Assembly (NCBI GenBank): GCA_026874595.1
Contig: CM049307.1
Span: forward strand, 48,461,678 to 48,525,677
Reading direction: 5' to 3'
DNA length: 64,000 nucleotides
From: Sipunculus nudus
Lineage: Eukaryota; Annelida; Sipuncula; Golfingiida; Sipunculidae
The notes under the pieces were generated by a model, which was not told the origin of the DNA, ran no database searches, and saw only the letters and a list, made by a program, of their open reading frames with translations. Both the position numbers and the translations under genes were made by a program. Below, one piece after another: positions 44,029 through 50,189 of this stretch. Numbering within the stretch: position 1 is the stretch's first letter; every line of letters begins with the position of its first letter.

Positions 44029-44621
44029 CGAAGGTAAAGGTAAACAGTGATGCTTTTTAGATAGACTAACTAGTTTATTAACGCACAACTAGTTAGTCTG
44101 TCTTGGAAAATAGATAATGAATGATTATAGTCAAAAAGAAAAAATTTCTTTTGAGTTACTGAGAAATTAGTTAGTCAAGGAGTTGTCTGCCTTTCTTTGA
44201 GTACACCCAACTATATAGTGAAGTCAGTCACAGGCAGTCAGCCCCCTCACCAGGTATTCTTGAGCTAATAATCAAAGTAGTATATTTCAGACATTTTCAG
44301 CACCACATTTTCAGAAAAAAATACTAATGTGTATTGTTAAAGTCATTTCTATGTTCAGTCAGTGACATCACACTTGCACCAATCAATCATATTAGGACCC
44401 AGACTGTGTTCAGGTTTCGATTCTCCTATGACATAACACTGGAGCACACCTTCAGTCATAAGAGTTTATATTCTTTAAGTTACTTTTATATTGATTTTTC
44501 CATTTTCAGACTTAAGAACATGCTACATGATCTAAAGCGACAGAAAATCGCAAGAACCATGGACTGGACATTCCTGAATTGTCAAAGCGAGGCTGAGATA
44601 TCAGAATCTATGATAGTGTGA
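10762..44621 (+). CDS. CHUK/IKBKB: I-kappa-B kinase (IKK alpha/beta family), 19 coding exons, 758 aa
   Basis: This is a serine/threonine kinase of the canonical IKK family. In known animals it phosphorylates I-kappa-B in the cytosol and releases NF-kB. Joining the 19 exons listed separately gives 2277 nt with every phase compatible, or 758 residues; human IKK beta has 756. Domains in order: kinase at about 20-310 (GQGGFG 29-34, catalytic Lys51 in [12 protein letters not shown] 151-158, DLG 174-176, activation loop SLCTS with Ser185 and Ser189, APE 198-200); ubiquitin-like domain at about 319-400; helical scaffold/dimerisation domain at about 428-665; Ser-rich linker; NEMO-binding-like MDWTFL 739-744. 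Several stretches (GYRPF, QRAAMLSLLR, RPRCF) look closer to vertebrate IKK alpha than beta, but it may be the single ancestral IKK. It converges with MINPP1 downstream. Family assignment is very secure; the alpha/beta label is not. Confidence 0.97.
11370..11585 (+). CDS. CHUK/IKBKB: IKK exon 2: kinase N-lobe
   Basis: The exon has acceptor ttttctgtag and donor AAG|gtaaaa, and its 72 codons begin and end in phase 0. It encodes the catalytic lysine (AVKKIRL, Lys51), the alpha-C helix (WRSEVKIM), the NHENVVKA strand typical of IKKs, and the hinge [13 protein letters not shown]. Confidence 0.95.
12425..12583 (+). CDS. CHUK/IKBKB: IKK exon 3: catalytic loop
   Basis: The exon has acceptor tatttcag and donor AGG|gtaaga, with 53 codons in phase 0/0. 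It carries the catalytic loop HRDLKPDN (Asp153, Lys155, Asn158). Asp replaces the Glu of the usual HRDLKPEN, a conservative change. Confidence 0.95.
12725..13072 (+). mobile_element. MITE, GGTATGGTTCTCAGGCAC family (IKK intron 3)
   Basis: The element is bounded by GGCCAAAAAAA at the left and TTTTTTTTTTGGCC at the right. The interior matches the copy at 14229 (CCAATTTTGAGCTCCAGCC, TTTCTTTCAAGAAGAT). It has no coding capacity. Confidence 0.8.
13158..13708. mobile_element. MITE, ACTATAGT...GTCCACCTGTTTTTT family, copy 1
   Basis: The left end ACTATAGTTCGTTTCATCCC and then TGTCCACCTGTTTTTT is mirrored by AAAAAACAGGTTGACAG and GTGAAACAGACTATAG at the right. The same inverted termini frame the element at 19137-19522. 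Confidence 0.7.
13755..14171 (+). mobile_element. TTAAAGGGGCCC-type MITE, diverged copy
   Basis: The copy starts TTAAAAGGGCCTATACC and shares ACACAGGCTGTTCATTTTG, AAACACATTCAATAAGGACA and TTTGCAAAGGGC with other family members. The right end is poorly preserved. Confidence 0.55.
14229..14574 (+). mobile_element. MITE, GGTATGGTTCTCAGGCAC family, full copy (IKK intron 3)
   Basis: The copy begins GGCCAAAAAAATTAAAGGTA, then TGGTTCTCAGGCACTGCC. It ends GTGCCTGAGAACCAAAAC followed by a T run and TTGTCC. The terminal inverted repeats are about 30 bp. Confidence 0.82.
14750..14839 (+). CDS. CHUK/IKBKB: IKK exon 4: activation segment
   Basis: The exon has acceptor cttgtttcag and donor TTG|gtaagt and holds 30 codons. 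It encodes the metal-binding DLG (as in other IKKs, replacing DFG) and the activation loop [12 protein letters not shown]. Ser185 and Ser189 match the two serines phosphorylated in human IKK beta (177 and 181). Confidence 0.95.
15118..15563 (+). mobile_element. TTAAAGGGGCCC-type MITE, full copy (IKK intron 4)
   Basis: The copy begins CTTAAAGGGGCCCTATCAC and ends GATTGGGCACCTTTAAA. The interior matches the reverse complement of 8987-9437. It ends about 100 nt upstream of the exon 5 acceptor. Confidence 0.72.
15664..15788 (+). CDS. CHUK/IKBKB: IKK exon 5: APE motif and C-lobe
   Basis: The exon follows the weak acceptor taactttaag and ends TG|gtaggt in phase 2. It encodes [20 protein letters not shown] and then ECITGYRPF, ending near PVQ. 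The split last codon reads TG plus T (Cys239), where vertebrate IKKs have Trp. Confidence 0.93.
16495..16602 (+). CDS. CHUK/IKBKB: IKK exon 6: kinase C-lobe, substrate-side loop
   Basis: The exon has acceptor ctgttttgcag and donor TC|gtgagt, in phase 2/2. It encodes [20 protein letters not shown] followed by a stretch ending PEPHNLS. The length matches the equivalent human segment. Confidence 0.92.
17068..18980 (+). mobile_element. Element A of the TTTAGCTCAGCTGA family, 1.9 kb (IKK intron 6)
   Basis: The element begins TTTTAGCTCAGCTGACTATA followed by a (GTCC)n stretch and ends CAGCTGAGCACAGTGACCCA then TAGGTCCCTTG. Start and end share an inverted CTCAGCTGA / TCAGCTGAG core. The interior matches elements B and C (CAAAATTCAGCATAATGTTA, CTCCTACC, TTAAGGAAAAACCTC, ACCCAAAATTAGATCTGAAT). 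It has no open frame of substance and includes a poly-C run at 17948-17975. The transposon superfamily is not recognised. Confidence 0.75.
19137..19522. mobile_element. MITE, ACTATAGT...GTCCACCTGTTTTTT family, copy 2, next to IKK exon 7
   Basis: The left end CCTATAGTCTATTCCACACC then CTGTCCACCTGATTTTTCG is mirrored by AAAAAACAGGTGGACAGAG and then AACAAACTATAGTG at the right. The inverted repeats are about 45 bp. The element ends about 30 nt before the exon 7 acceptor, so it probably supplies the branch-point region. Confidence 0.75.
19553..19685 (+). CDS. CHUK/IKBKB: IKK exon 7: end of kinase domain
   Basis: The exon has acceptor ggttattgtag with a poor polypyrimidine tract, and donor AAG|gtatta. 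It has 1 nt plus 44 codons. It encodes [20 protein letters not shown] and [15 protein letters not shown], matching the conserved EKWLQLML and ILNLKL region of vertebrate IKKs. A MITE ends about 30 nt upstream of this acceptor. Confidence 0.93.
20835..20960 (+). mobile_element. Possible tRNA-derived SINE fragment
   Basis: TGGTGTAAGGGTAAACACAG resembles a Pol III A box and GTGAGTTGGAATCTTAACTG a degenerate B box (GGTTCGAATCC). A C run follows at 20927-20950. The layout fits a SINE head, but the B box is poor. Confidence 0.4.
21000..21402 (+). mobile_element. Diverged TTAA-tipped MITE-like segment
   Basis: The segment ends GGTGACTGGGCCCCTTTTAA, the right terminus of the TTAAAGGGGCCC family, with GCACCTTTCAAGG at the left. 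The interior is only weakly similar to the other copies. Confidence 0.4.
21422..21613 (+). CDS. CHUK/IKBKB: IKK exon 8: ubiquitin-like domain
   Basis: The exon has acceptor tattttctag and donor CCA|gtgagt, with 64 codons in phase 0/0. It opens with [20 protein letters not shown] and holds [10 protein letters not shown] and NKPAIQC. These match the ubiquitin-like domain that follows the kinase domain in IKKs. Confidence 0.94.
21735..21970 (+). repeat. Isolated diverged unit of the 32 kb satellite
   Basis: CCTATAACTTTTGAAG, TTTTGTCCTCAAATTTTAAC and CCAAGTTCTTTCAAAAG match units of the array at 32030-33000. It lies in IKK intron 8. Confidence 0.6.
22171..22302 (+). CDS. CHUK/IKBKB: IKK exon 9: end of ubiquitin-like domain and linker
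   Basis: The exon has acceptor acatctttag and donor AAT|gtgagt, with 44 codons. It encodes GLVCLF, like the DLVFLF strand of vertebrates, followed by a linker with [10 protein letters not shown]. The downstream intron holds the 2.2 kb element at 22375-24563. Confidence 0.92.
22375..24563. mobile_element. 2.2 kb element with inverted termini and TA target duplication (IKK intron 9)
   Basis: The left end CCGTATTTCATCCAATTG is mirrored by CAATTAGATGAAATACGG at the right. The inverted repeats are 22 bp with one mismatch, flanked by TA on both sides. Inside are a short open segment from ATG 22497 to a good donor AAAG|gtaagt at 22549, a (GA)n run at 23296-23335, and sequence more GC-rich and CpG-rich than its surroundings. 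No transposase frame is visible. A second GGTCGTATTTG/GAGGTCTTAC segment at 24565-24722 looks like a pogo-type MITE. Confidence 0.6.
24565..24722. mobile_element. Possible pogo/Tigger-type MITE
   Basis: The sequence AGACCTCAATAAAGTGGTCG at the left and GAGGTCGTTAGGTGAGGTCT at the right, with several GTGGTCGT boxes, resembles the ends of Tc1/mariner-pogo elements. The borders are not exact. Confidence 0.45.
25436..25527 (+). CDS. CHUK/IKBKB: IKK exon 10: start of scaffold/dimerisation helices
   Basis: The exon has acceptor ccttatag and donor AT|gtgagt, ending in phase 2. It encodes [16 protein letters not shown] and then LHSAQRAA, matching KVWGQVWHS...GQRAAM at the start of the vertebrate dimerisation domain. 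Confidence 0.92.
25710..27450 (+). repeat. Element with two to three diverged ~0.5-0.85 kb tandem units (IKK intron 10)
   Basis: Units start GTGAGCTTATGCGATGGTGT at 25723 and GTGAGCTAATGCGATGATGT at 26577, with a third from about 27030. Shared motifs are TTAACCCATACTAT, TTTTATAGGGAAAAAGC, GAACTTAGTCATC, ATCACCAAATTTTATG and the palindrome-like TGGCGCCACCTG (26170) or TGGTGCCACCT (26992, 27440). A further GAGCTTATGCAATGGTGTGG occurs at 28119. No protein is encoded. Confidence 0.75.
27955..28505 (+). repeat. Minisatellite, AAGAGTTCACTCAGTGCAGC units
   Basis: At least six imperfect copies of GGTCAAGAGTTCACTCAGTG followed by CAGCCAGGT occur. They are interspersed with GGATCTATTTATAGC and GGCAGACTGCC. 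The array is in IKK intron 10. Confidence 0.8.
28575..28925 (+). repeat. Three ~122 bp tandem units with GGTGGTGCCACCT
   Basis: Units share TTTGATATATCAGCCTGAAA, ATAGCTTTGT, ACAAGACTGGTGGTGCCACC and TACAATAATTTTTGCA. They lie about 250 bp upstream of exon 11. No coding sequence is seen. Confidence 0.8.
29173..29274 (+). CDS. CHUK/IKBKB: IKK exon 11: dimerisation-domain helix
   Basis: The exon has acceptor tatttttcag and donor AAAG|gtatgt, in phase 2/2. It encodes [17 protein letters not shown] and then [10 protein letters not shown], which closely matches LSLLRYNA and LKAKLEFF in vertebrate IKK alpha. Confidence 0.93.
29864..29913 (+). CDS. CHUK/IKBKB: IKK exon 12 (50 nt)
   Basis: The exon has acceptor tttcattacag and donor TTG|gtgagt, and ends in phase 1. 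It encodes [17 protein letters not shown], equal to the vertebrate SIQLDLERYSEQMTYGI helix. Confidence 0.92.
29958..30620 (+). repeat. CGCCCGTTTTATAACGGG element with internal ~120 bp units
   Basis: The element begins TTACGCCCGTTTTATAACGG and ends GGGCGTATTATGCACGTTTG then CTCTTGTTG. The interior repeats GGTCAGAGGTCACCATACTT, ACTTTGGTGACTTACCAAAA and ATTCTCATCAAAATTCACGC. The ends form an inverted CGCCCGT/ATGGGCG pair. It is a non-autonomous element in IKK intron 12. Confidence 0.7.
31326..31390 (+). CDS. CHUK/IKBKB: IKK exon 13 (65 nt)
   Basis: The exon has acceptor cttcctccag and donor TAT|gtgagt. It completes Ala509 and encodes [20 protein letters not shown], matching the SSEKMLKAWKEME helix of vertebrates. 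Confidence 0.92.
31811..31923 (+). CDS. CHUK/IKBKB: IKK exon 14
   Basis: The exon has acceptor actgtttttag and donor GT|gtaagt. It encodes [20 protein letters not shown] and then [17 protein letters not shown], where vertebrates have LQKSPYGRRQGD. The intron that follows contains the nuclear-receptor-like satellite. Confidence 0.93.
32030..33005 (+). repeat. Satellite with TGACCTTGA / TCAAGGTCA inverted motifs (IKK intron 14)
   Basis: Degenerate tandem units contain CATAACTTTTGAAG, TTTTGTCCTCAAATTTG, GTGACCTTGACC and ATCTTCAAGGTCAA. Five or more TGACCTTGA/TCAAGGTCA copies are visible. No reading frame spans it. Confidence 0.8.
33664..33713 (+). CDS. CHUK/IKBKB: IKK exon 15 (50 nt)
   Basis: The exon has acceptor ctcctttcag and donor AAAG|gtaagt. 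It encodes [16 protein letters not shown], matching EQRAIDLYKQLKHRP of vertebrate IKK alpha. Confidence 0.91.
34008..35535 (+). mobile_element. Element B of the TTTAGCTCAGCTGA family, 1.5 kb (IKK intron 15)
   Basis: The element begins TTTTTAGCTCAGCTGACTAT and ends TTCAGCTGAGTGCCGTGACC then CATGGGTCCCTTG. The interior is collinear with parts of A and C, including GATTCATTCTTATTCTAGGC and GTGTCCACAAAGTGGTGTA shared with C at 41230. Confidence 0.78.
36930..37223 (+). mobile_element. MITE, GGTATGGTTCTCAGGCAC family (IKK intron 15)
   Basis: The copy begins GGCCAAAAAAAAAATAAACG, then TATGGTTCTTAGGCAC. It ends TTCCTTAGAACCATACC and a T run then GGCC. It is complete but internally shortened. Confidence 0.8.
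37392..37494 (+). CDS. CHUK/IKBKB: IKK exon 16
   Basis: The exon has acceptor tttttttccag and donor TTAG|gtaaac. It encodes [20 protein letters not shown] and then [10 protein letters not shown], a helix equivalent to the vertebrate MVKIIVHTVQ...ELFGHLS segment. Confidence 0.91.
38670..38968 (+). mobile_element. TTAAAGGGGCCC-type MITE, right part (IKK intron 16)
   Basis: The segment contains GCAACAAGTGACCTTTCTAC, ACCACCTTAGGTTACATG and TTTACAAACATGTTGTTGAT, and ends GTGAATGGGCTCCTTTAA. The left end is lost. It ends about 50 nt upstream of exon 17. Confidence 0.65.
39021..39165 (+). CDS. CHUK/IKBKB: IKK exon 17: last scaffold helix
   Basis: The exon has acceptor tttgcattacag and donor GCA|gtgagt. 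It encodes [20 protein letters not shown] and then [16 protein letters not shown], matching LLPKVE...KRQKEIWHLLKIA in vertebrates. A 148-codon antisense reading frame overlaps it and is a shadow. Confidence 0.93.
39651..42873 (+). mobile_element. Element C of the TTTAGCTCAGCTGA family, 3.2 kb (IKK intron 17)
   Basis: The element begins TTTTAGCTCAGCTGACTATA and ends ATCAGCTGAGCGCCGTGACC then CATGGGTCCCTT. A second, partial start of the interior appears at about 40440 (ATAATTTTAGATGTCCCC), so it is a nested or internally duplicated copy. It holds a C run at 41170-41190. Open frames of 72-107 codons are repeat-derived. Confidence 0.75.
42958..43125 (+). mobile_element. Possible SINE-like segment
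   Basis: TAGCCCAGTGGTTCAAACAA resembles a Pol III A box of a tRNA-derived SINE, but the B box is weak. The call is tentative. Confidence 0.3.
43412..43575 (+). CDS. CHUK/IKBKB: IKK exon 18: Ser-rich linker
   Basis: The exon ends GA|gtaagt in phase 2. It encodes a low-complexity stretch rich in Ser, Thr and Pro ([19 protein letters not shown]) joining the scaffold domain to the NEMO-binding motif. Two in-frame acceptors, 43410-43411 and 43416-43417, lie 6 nt apart. The second would drop the first two residues (LQ). Confidence 0.88.
43577..44027 (+). repeat. Direct duplication around the IKK exon 18 donor, with (AT)n tails
   Basis: The sequence from TAAGTGATTGTTTTATGAGA at 43577 to the (AT)n at 43708-43797 is repeated from TAAGTGATCGTTTTATGAGA at 43851 to the (AT)n at 43979-44027, almost unchanged. 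The duplication begins one base inside the intron. The second copy has A instead of G before TAAGT, so its donor is lost. Confidence 0.9.
44510..44621 (+). CDS. CHUK/IKBKB: IKK exon 19: C-terminus with NEMO-binding-like motif
   Basis: The exon has acceptor tccattttcag and stop TGA at 44619-44621. It encodes [20 protein letters not shown] and then TFLNCQSE, ending SESMIV. MDWTFL aligns with LDWSWL, the NEMO-binding hexapeptide of human IKK alpha and beta. The second Trp is Phe here. Confidence 0.95.
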
Positions 44622-44924
44622 CATCATCACCGGAATAAATAGCTAATGTCTTTATTCATGTACATGTGCCTTTTCAACATTTGGAGCTTGGGAGCAGCAC
44701 CGAAAGTTTCCACTCTGGAATAAGAAACTATTCAAGTTTCAGAAGTATCTGCTGTGATATTTGTGTCACACTGGTGGTAAATTCTTTTGCTGCTGTGTCA
44801 GGTGAGCTGTAAAACCATACTATGATGCTCCTTTATACCACCGCAGTATTGATGGAACTATGTGTATCACTCACTGAGGTCAGGTGCATGGTTTCAGTAA
44901 GTAGTGTTACGCCATAATATCATG

Positions 44925-45925
44925 TACAGTTATACCATGGTGTCAGCAAGTACCTGTTGGTGTCACATGTGATGTTATACTAATACAAGGCTGTCTACCC
45001 TGGAGTCTCTGCTAATTGTTTCACCTATAGCTGTGTATTTCTTGGAGTCGGTAGACTGCTACACCATTTCATCAGTAAGGTTTATTTCTGTAACACAAAA
45101 TACTATCAATATAAAATATTACCATTTGTTTATGCAATGTTACACTTTGATTTCAGAAAAGGTTATTTTACCATAGTGTAAATTTGAACTGTCGAAACCA
45201 TAGTGTCAGTAAGAGGATATAGGAGCTGTTCTTGCATAAAAGATGGGGGTTTTAGCATGAAATCAGGACCTGTTACATAACGGGTGCCATGAGGTATTAC
45301 AGCATTCAAAATGCTTTACCTGATACTTTATTTGATTATTAGTCTAAATGTTATACCATGCTGATACACCATCAACAAATAATGTTACACCTGGTGATGA
45401 TGGACCATGGTGTCAGCTAATAATGAAACACCTTGTTACGTTATTCCATTGTGTCAACAGATGTTACACCTTTTGATATTGTACCATGGTGTCAATAGAT
45501 GATGTTACACCTTGTAATATTGTACCATGGTGTCAACAGATGTTGCACCTTGTGATATTGTACCATAGTGTCAACAGATGATGTGACACCATGAGATGTT
45601 ATACCAGAATGTCAACAAATAATGTCACACCATGTGATGTTATACCATAGTGTCAACAGATATTGTTACACCTTGTGATTATGAATGATGTCAATAGATG
45701 ATGTTACATCATGTGAGGTTATACCATGGTGTCAACAGGTGACATCTTGTGATGTTGTACCAAAGTGTCAACAGATGTTACACCATGTGATGTTATACCA
45801 TGGTGTCAGCAAATAATGTTTCACCATGTGATGTTATACCATCGTGTCAACAGATATTGTTACACCTTGTAATGTTATAACAAGGTATCAACAGATGATA
45901 TACGTAACATCTTAAGATGTAATAC
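44925..45925 (+). repeat. Minisatellite, ACCATGGTGTCAACAGATG units, downstream of IKK stop
   Basis: Fifteen or so imperfect units of about 35-45 bp occur, with consensus TGTTATACCATGGTGTCAAC, AGATGATGTTACACC, TTGTGA. Unit length varies, so it cannot keep one reading frame. It starts about 300 nt after the IKK stop and could be inside the 3' UTR. Confidence 0.85.
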
Positions 45926-48746
45926 AATGGTGTAGCTTTCAGGCCTGTTAGTTGTGAGGACTGGTGGGTTTACCAGGGCTCATAGTTTTTAGGGTATACT
46001 GTTTTTGTTAAATCAACTGTGTAATATCAACCATGACATCAGGTCAGGGTATGTTGTGCTGGTATGAAGATATATTGTGATGCCAGTCATATCATTATCA
46101 TATAATTTGTATAACACATGCATTAAGGTACAATAAGGTAGTTTGGTATAAGGTTTGCTTTGGTTACCATGGTCTCTGCAGGATCTTTTGTGCAGGTCGG
46201 GTCATGGAACAGGATCAAGATATCCTATAAGGTATACAATGGAACCCCAATTTAATAATATATTGGAACGTATGAATTTATCACAGGACTTGTTCAGGCA
46301 TCTGTAACAGAGAGGCGTCTGTAATAGGAAGGTCCCCATAAAGGGAGGTTTCCCTGTACCTGTTCATCCAGGATGCAGTTTTACCATTTTATAGTTAAGT
46401 TGATATCCTGCAGTGCAAAGTAGGAATATATGACATGTATGTGGTTCTTAATGGTCTTTAAATAATGGTATGTAAAAAAATTATCTTATGTTTACCAGCA
46501 GCATTTCTTGTGACTAGTCATTTTATAATTATAATATATAACACAGTATAAGCTAAGCAAATAAACACACACTGCATGTCACAGTCAGTGACTTCTGTTA
46601 AGCTCCACTATCATTGTTTTAGTAGCACATAAAGGTGGGAATAGCACGCAAAAAATGTCTTGCAAGGGATGCCTAATTAATGAATATTTGCAGCTTGTTC
46701 AATATACTATTACGGCTACTGTTCATTTTTGTGGTGTAAGTATAATTATATTTGAGTACTTAAACATCTTGCACCTCAGTTAGATCCATTAACTAGTTGC
46801 TAGTAGAACTGTCATAGGAAAATTTGACATGCCAAGAAGCATATGGAACTACAGACCTCATTTAAACGATATCTGTCAATCAAAGCCCTTAAAATCATGA
46901 AAATTCTTTTGAAATTTGTAAATTAACTAGTACTTAAAATGAATTCTGTGGTTTGATCCGAGAATAAATTGACAATGTTGTTGAATTAGATTAGAAGAAC
47001 TGGCTTGACAAACTTGTAACTCCTGCTGCACTGATTGACATATATATCAAGCCATTGATTATGTCTTTGCATTGATTGACATATCTTGTGACACCTGATG
47101 TACTATTATTAAACAATAGGTCATAAAAGAACTATTGTTTAATAAGAGTACATCTGATACAGCTGCATCCAGCCTTCATGTAGTTAGTAATGTTTAACAT
47201 TAGCAGTATACATGACTTTGCCTGAAGTCTCACGCATGCTCCACCTTTTATTATTTTCATGCACTTGTAAAGGTAGTGCTTTTGCATAAAATTACAATTA
47301 CTACTGATTTTACATTGAATATACATACTTGATATATTTGAAAGAAACATTCCTCATGCTTCAGGTCTGCTCCCTGTATATGTAGTGTGTAAATAACAAT
47401 TCTAATGTATGAACCAGTATCCCAAAGAGAATCTTGACTTTTGACGAGTCTTGACTCTTAATAGTCTTGACTCTTAATAGTCTTGACTCTTGAGTCTTAA
47501 TATGACACCATATTAAATATTTGATGCAGTGATAATGGTACACTCTTTATTACAAAACTGGGCCACAGCAAATACAGTATCAGTGGATTCTCAGTCGTTT
47601 TGTATGGAAAATTGTGTAAAATACAAGTCTTGCATGGTACTTTCAGTCAAAGCCAATGCAGTTGAAACAACTAGCATTACATTTGGCACAGACTTGGACT
47701 CACAAGAGTACAACGCTGCTGTTTAGGGATCATGGGCATCACAATCTGACCCCCACAATGCACCAGGGCTTCTAAATACACCAGTTGTGTAGGTCAAAAT
47801 GTTGTGAAGACGGTAATATAGTCATTCAGATATGTTGGATTAGAATCGTTTAAAAAGCAAATTACATAAACATGGGTGTTTTTGTGGTAATGACTAAATC
47901 AACGGAATAAGTTATATTTTGTTTGCATACACTTGTGAAAATAAATAGAAGTTGTTTCCTTGAAATGTTACAAATTTTGATTTCGAAGTTTGACAGTTGA
48001 GACAAGTAGTCTCAGCAGTCCCACAGTGCCAAGGAAGAGATTCCTTTAGAGCAGAAACAACCTCTCGGGAATTGGTGGGGATGACGAACCACAGATCTCA
48101 GAAACAGCAAAATTTTACATCCATTAGGAAGCTGACACAAACATTTAACAGATTTTATTATCAGACACAGATAAATGTTACAATATTTCGTTCATAATTG
48201 ATAGCCAAATCTGGGAAACATGACAAGGTCACTCAATGGCAAGCCCTAAGGTCACCTGTGGTAAAAAATGCATGGTTGAACATGTATCATGTATCCATTG
48301 ACAGGTTAGAAAGTTGAATCAGGTGTGATCCACAGACAATTTTAAAATAAAGGTCTAACTGATAAAGGATTTATAAAAAAAATATCAGATTTATGTGGAT
48401 TAGCTACGGAGGAAGAGAGCTGTGATGGTAATGTTTTCTTTCATGTTGTGCACAAAATTGTATATTTATTATTTGTAAATACTTGCATGTATATAAACAA
48501 TTAAACAATATAAACCTTCAGAATTGTTGTTTTATTGTGCTGGTACAACATTATTCACCACTCATATATTTATTGACCAGTGTACAAGACTCTCACATCG
48601 TTAATGACAACATATTGGCCAATTGTTTGGAAATATATTTTGACAGTTTTGAAAAAAATACGAGTATATATACGAGAAGAAACATTATCTTTCAAAGAAG
48701 AAGAAAAAGTACTGGCTTAATTTAAACTTTAACATATCTTATCCGG

Positions 48747-49040
48747 CAAAAAAAAGGTATGGTTCTCAGGCACTTTTTTTCAGAAAGTGGGGGTTGGCGC
48801 TTTTTTTTTTACCTTTTTTTGTATGTTTCGATAAAAATGACATATGATCAGGGAAAAGCATGGTAAAGCAGAATTTTTTTTCTAAACAGGTAAAAGCACT
48901 ACATAACAAAGGAAATCTTTTCAAAATTGTATTATTTTATCTTCTTGAAAGATTAAAATCAAAATAAAAACTTTTGATTGGGAAGGGGGGGGGGGGGGAG
49001 GGGTTAAAATTGACAAGACAGGAGCATGAGAAACTGTCTT
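48747..49040 (-). mobile_element. MITE, GGTATGGTTCTCAGGCAC family, reversed and degraded copy
   Basis: The left tip is GCAAAAAAAAGGTATGGTTC then TCAGGCAC. The interior GATCAGGGAAAAGCATG and AAAGCACTACATAACAAAGG is in the same orientation as 3452-3812. The right end is decayed and includes a G run at 48979-48998. Confidence 0.75.
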
Positions 49041-49774
49041 ATTTTCATCAAAATTGCAATCAATAATGCTTTAACTTGTGATGATATATTCATCATTAAT
49101 TCATTTAATTATTTTAAATAATTTATGATGTAATCATAATTTGTCTATTAAAACTGAATGAATACAAGGCAACACCATACTAAACCAGTTTTACTGAAAC
49201 CAGTTTAGAAATTTTGACTGGGCCTTACGATGATTGAGAAAACATCAGCGACCTCTGGTGGCAAAAATATGAAATATGAAAAACTACCAGCTGTACCATG
49301 AACAAACATGGCAAGATCGATACTGGTACAGCTGTATTTAACAACAACTGAAGCCCTGGGACCAGTCTATGAATAGACATTTATGACTGGAATTAACAGA
49401 GAAGCACTTATATCTGCTTTTTAATGGTGAATCATGATTACTGGTCAATGGGTCAGCACTTTAATCTCAAGAGATGAGCATTGGCAAGAAAAGACTCAAT
49501 AAAATCTGTGATGAGTTGTGTATGAGAAAAATGTTTAGTAGGAAAATAATAAACCTGAGAATAAATAGTAAACAGTCTCAGGCATTTAAATAAATAAATT
49601 TGGAAAGCAGTGTAGAATACAAACATAAATATAAAAAAGTTGTTAAAGTATTGATAAGTTAGTTCTATATGAAACACATGATAAGAAACCACAATTAAAT
49701 AATAAACCGAGTGAATTAGATCTATAAACACCAAATATTAATTATAATTTATAAAATAAAATGGCCTGATTAGC

Positions 49775-50189
49775 TCAAAGTTCTGTATGTGGCTTGCCAT
49801 GTGAACATATTTGGTCCAAGCTATGGCCATGGATAAATCTTTGATATTCTTGCATAACTTTTTCAAATGGACACAAATCATGCTTGCATATTGGCAGTTT
49901 TACAGGCAGTTCATTCACTAACACTTGGACCATGTATTTTTCCAGTGTGTCTGGCCATGATACACTTGATTCCGAGGAGTCCTCCGGCTGCGTGGAGCTG
50001 TCACATGCATACAGAATGAGCATAACATTAGCCGCGAATGGACATATCTTGGTTGACTTGTACAATCTCTCTTTCTTCTGCTGAAAGTTCCCAGCTCTTG
50101 GTGGTATGTCATCAAAAAATAACCCCAGTGCAGCATACAGGGGCTGGACAGTCTCTGCATGGCCAAAGCGGAAAACTGCTTTGGGGTAT
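49775..50189 (-). CDS. MINPP1: MINPP1 exon 4: HAE motif and ER signal
   Basis: The exon has acceptor tattttttccag and a stop codon at 49775-49777. It encodes YPKAVFRFGHAETVQPLYAA with the catalytic HAE, then CPFAANVMLILYAC, then MVQVLVNELPVKLPICKHD, and ends SHGKPHTEL. Possible - strand ATTAAA polyadenylation signals lie near 49460, about 310 nt past the stop; this is uncertain. Confidence 0.94.

Larger units (their letters stand above)
44622..49774. other. Convergent intergenic region and presumed 3' UTRs
   Basis: No protein-coding exon is recognised. + strand AATAAA signals at 44634, 46560 and 46963 could end IKK transcripts; the first is only 13 nt past the stop and is an unlikely site. 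A short repeat of TCTTGACTCTTAATAG occurs at 47438-47505. Confidence 0.55.

Noticed and set aside
43563-44088. Reading frames rich in IYIYIY
   Set aside because: They are translations of (AT)n microsatellites; the same applies at 60852-61341 and 63053-63516.
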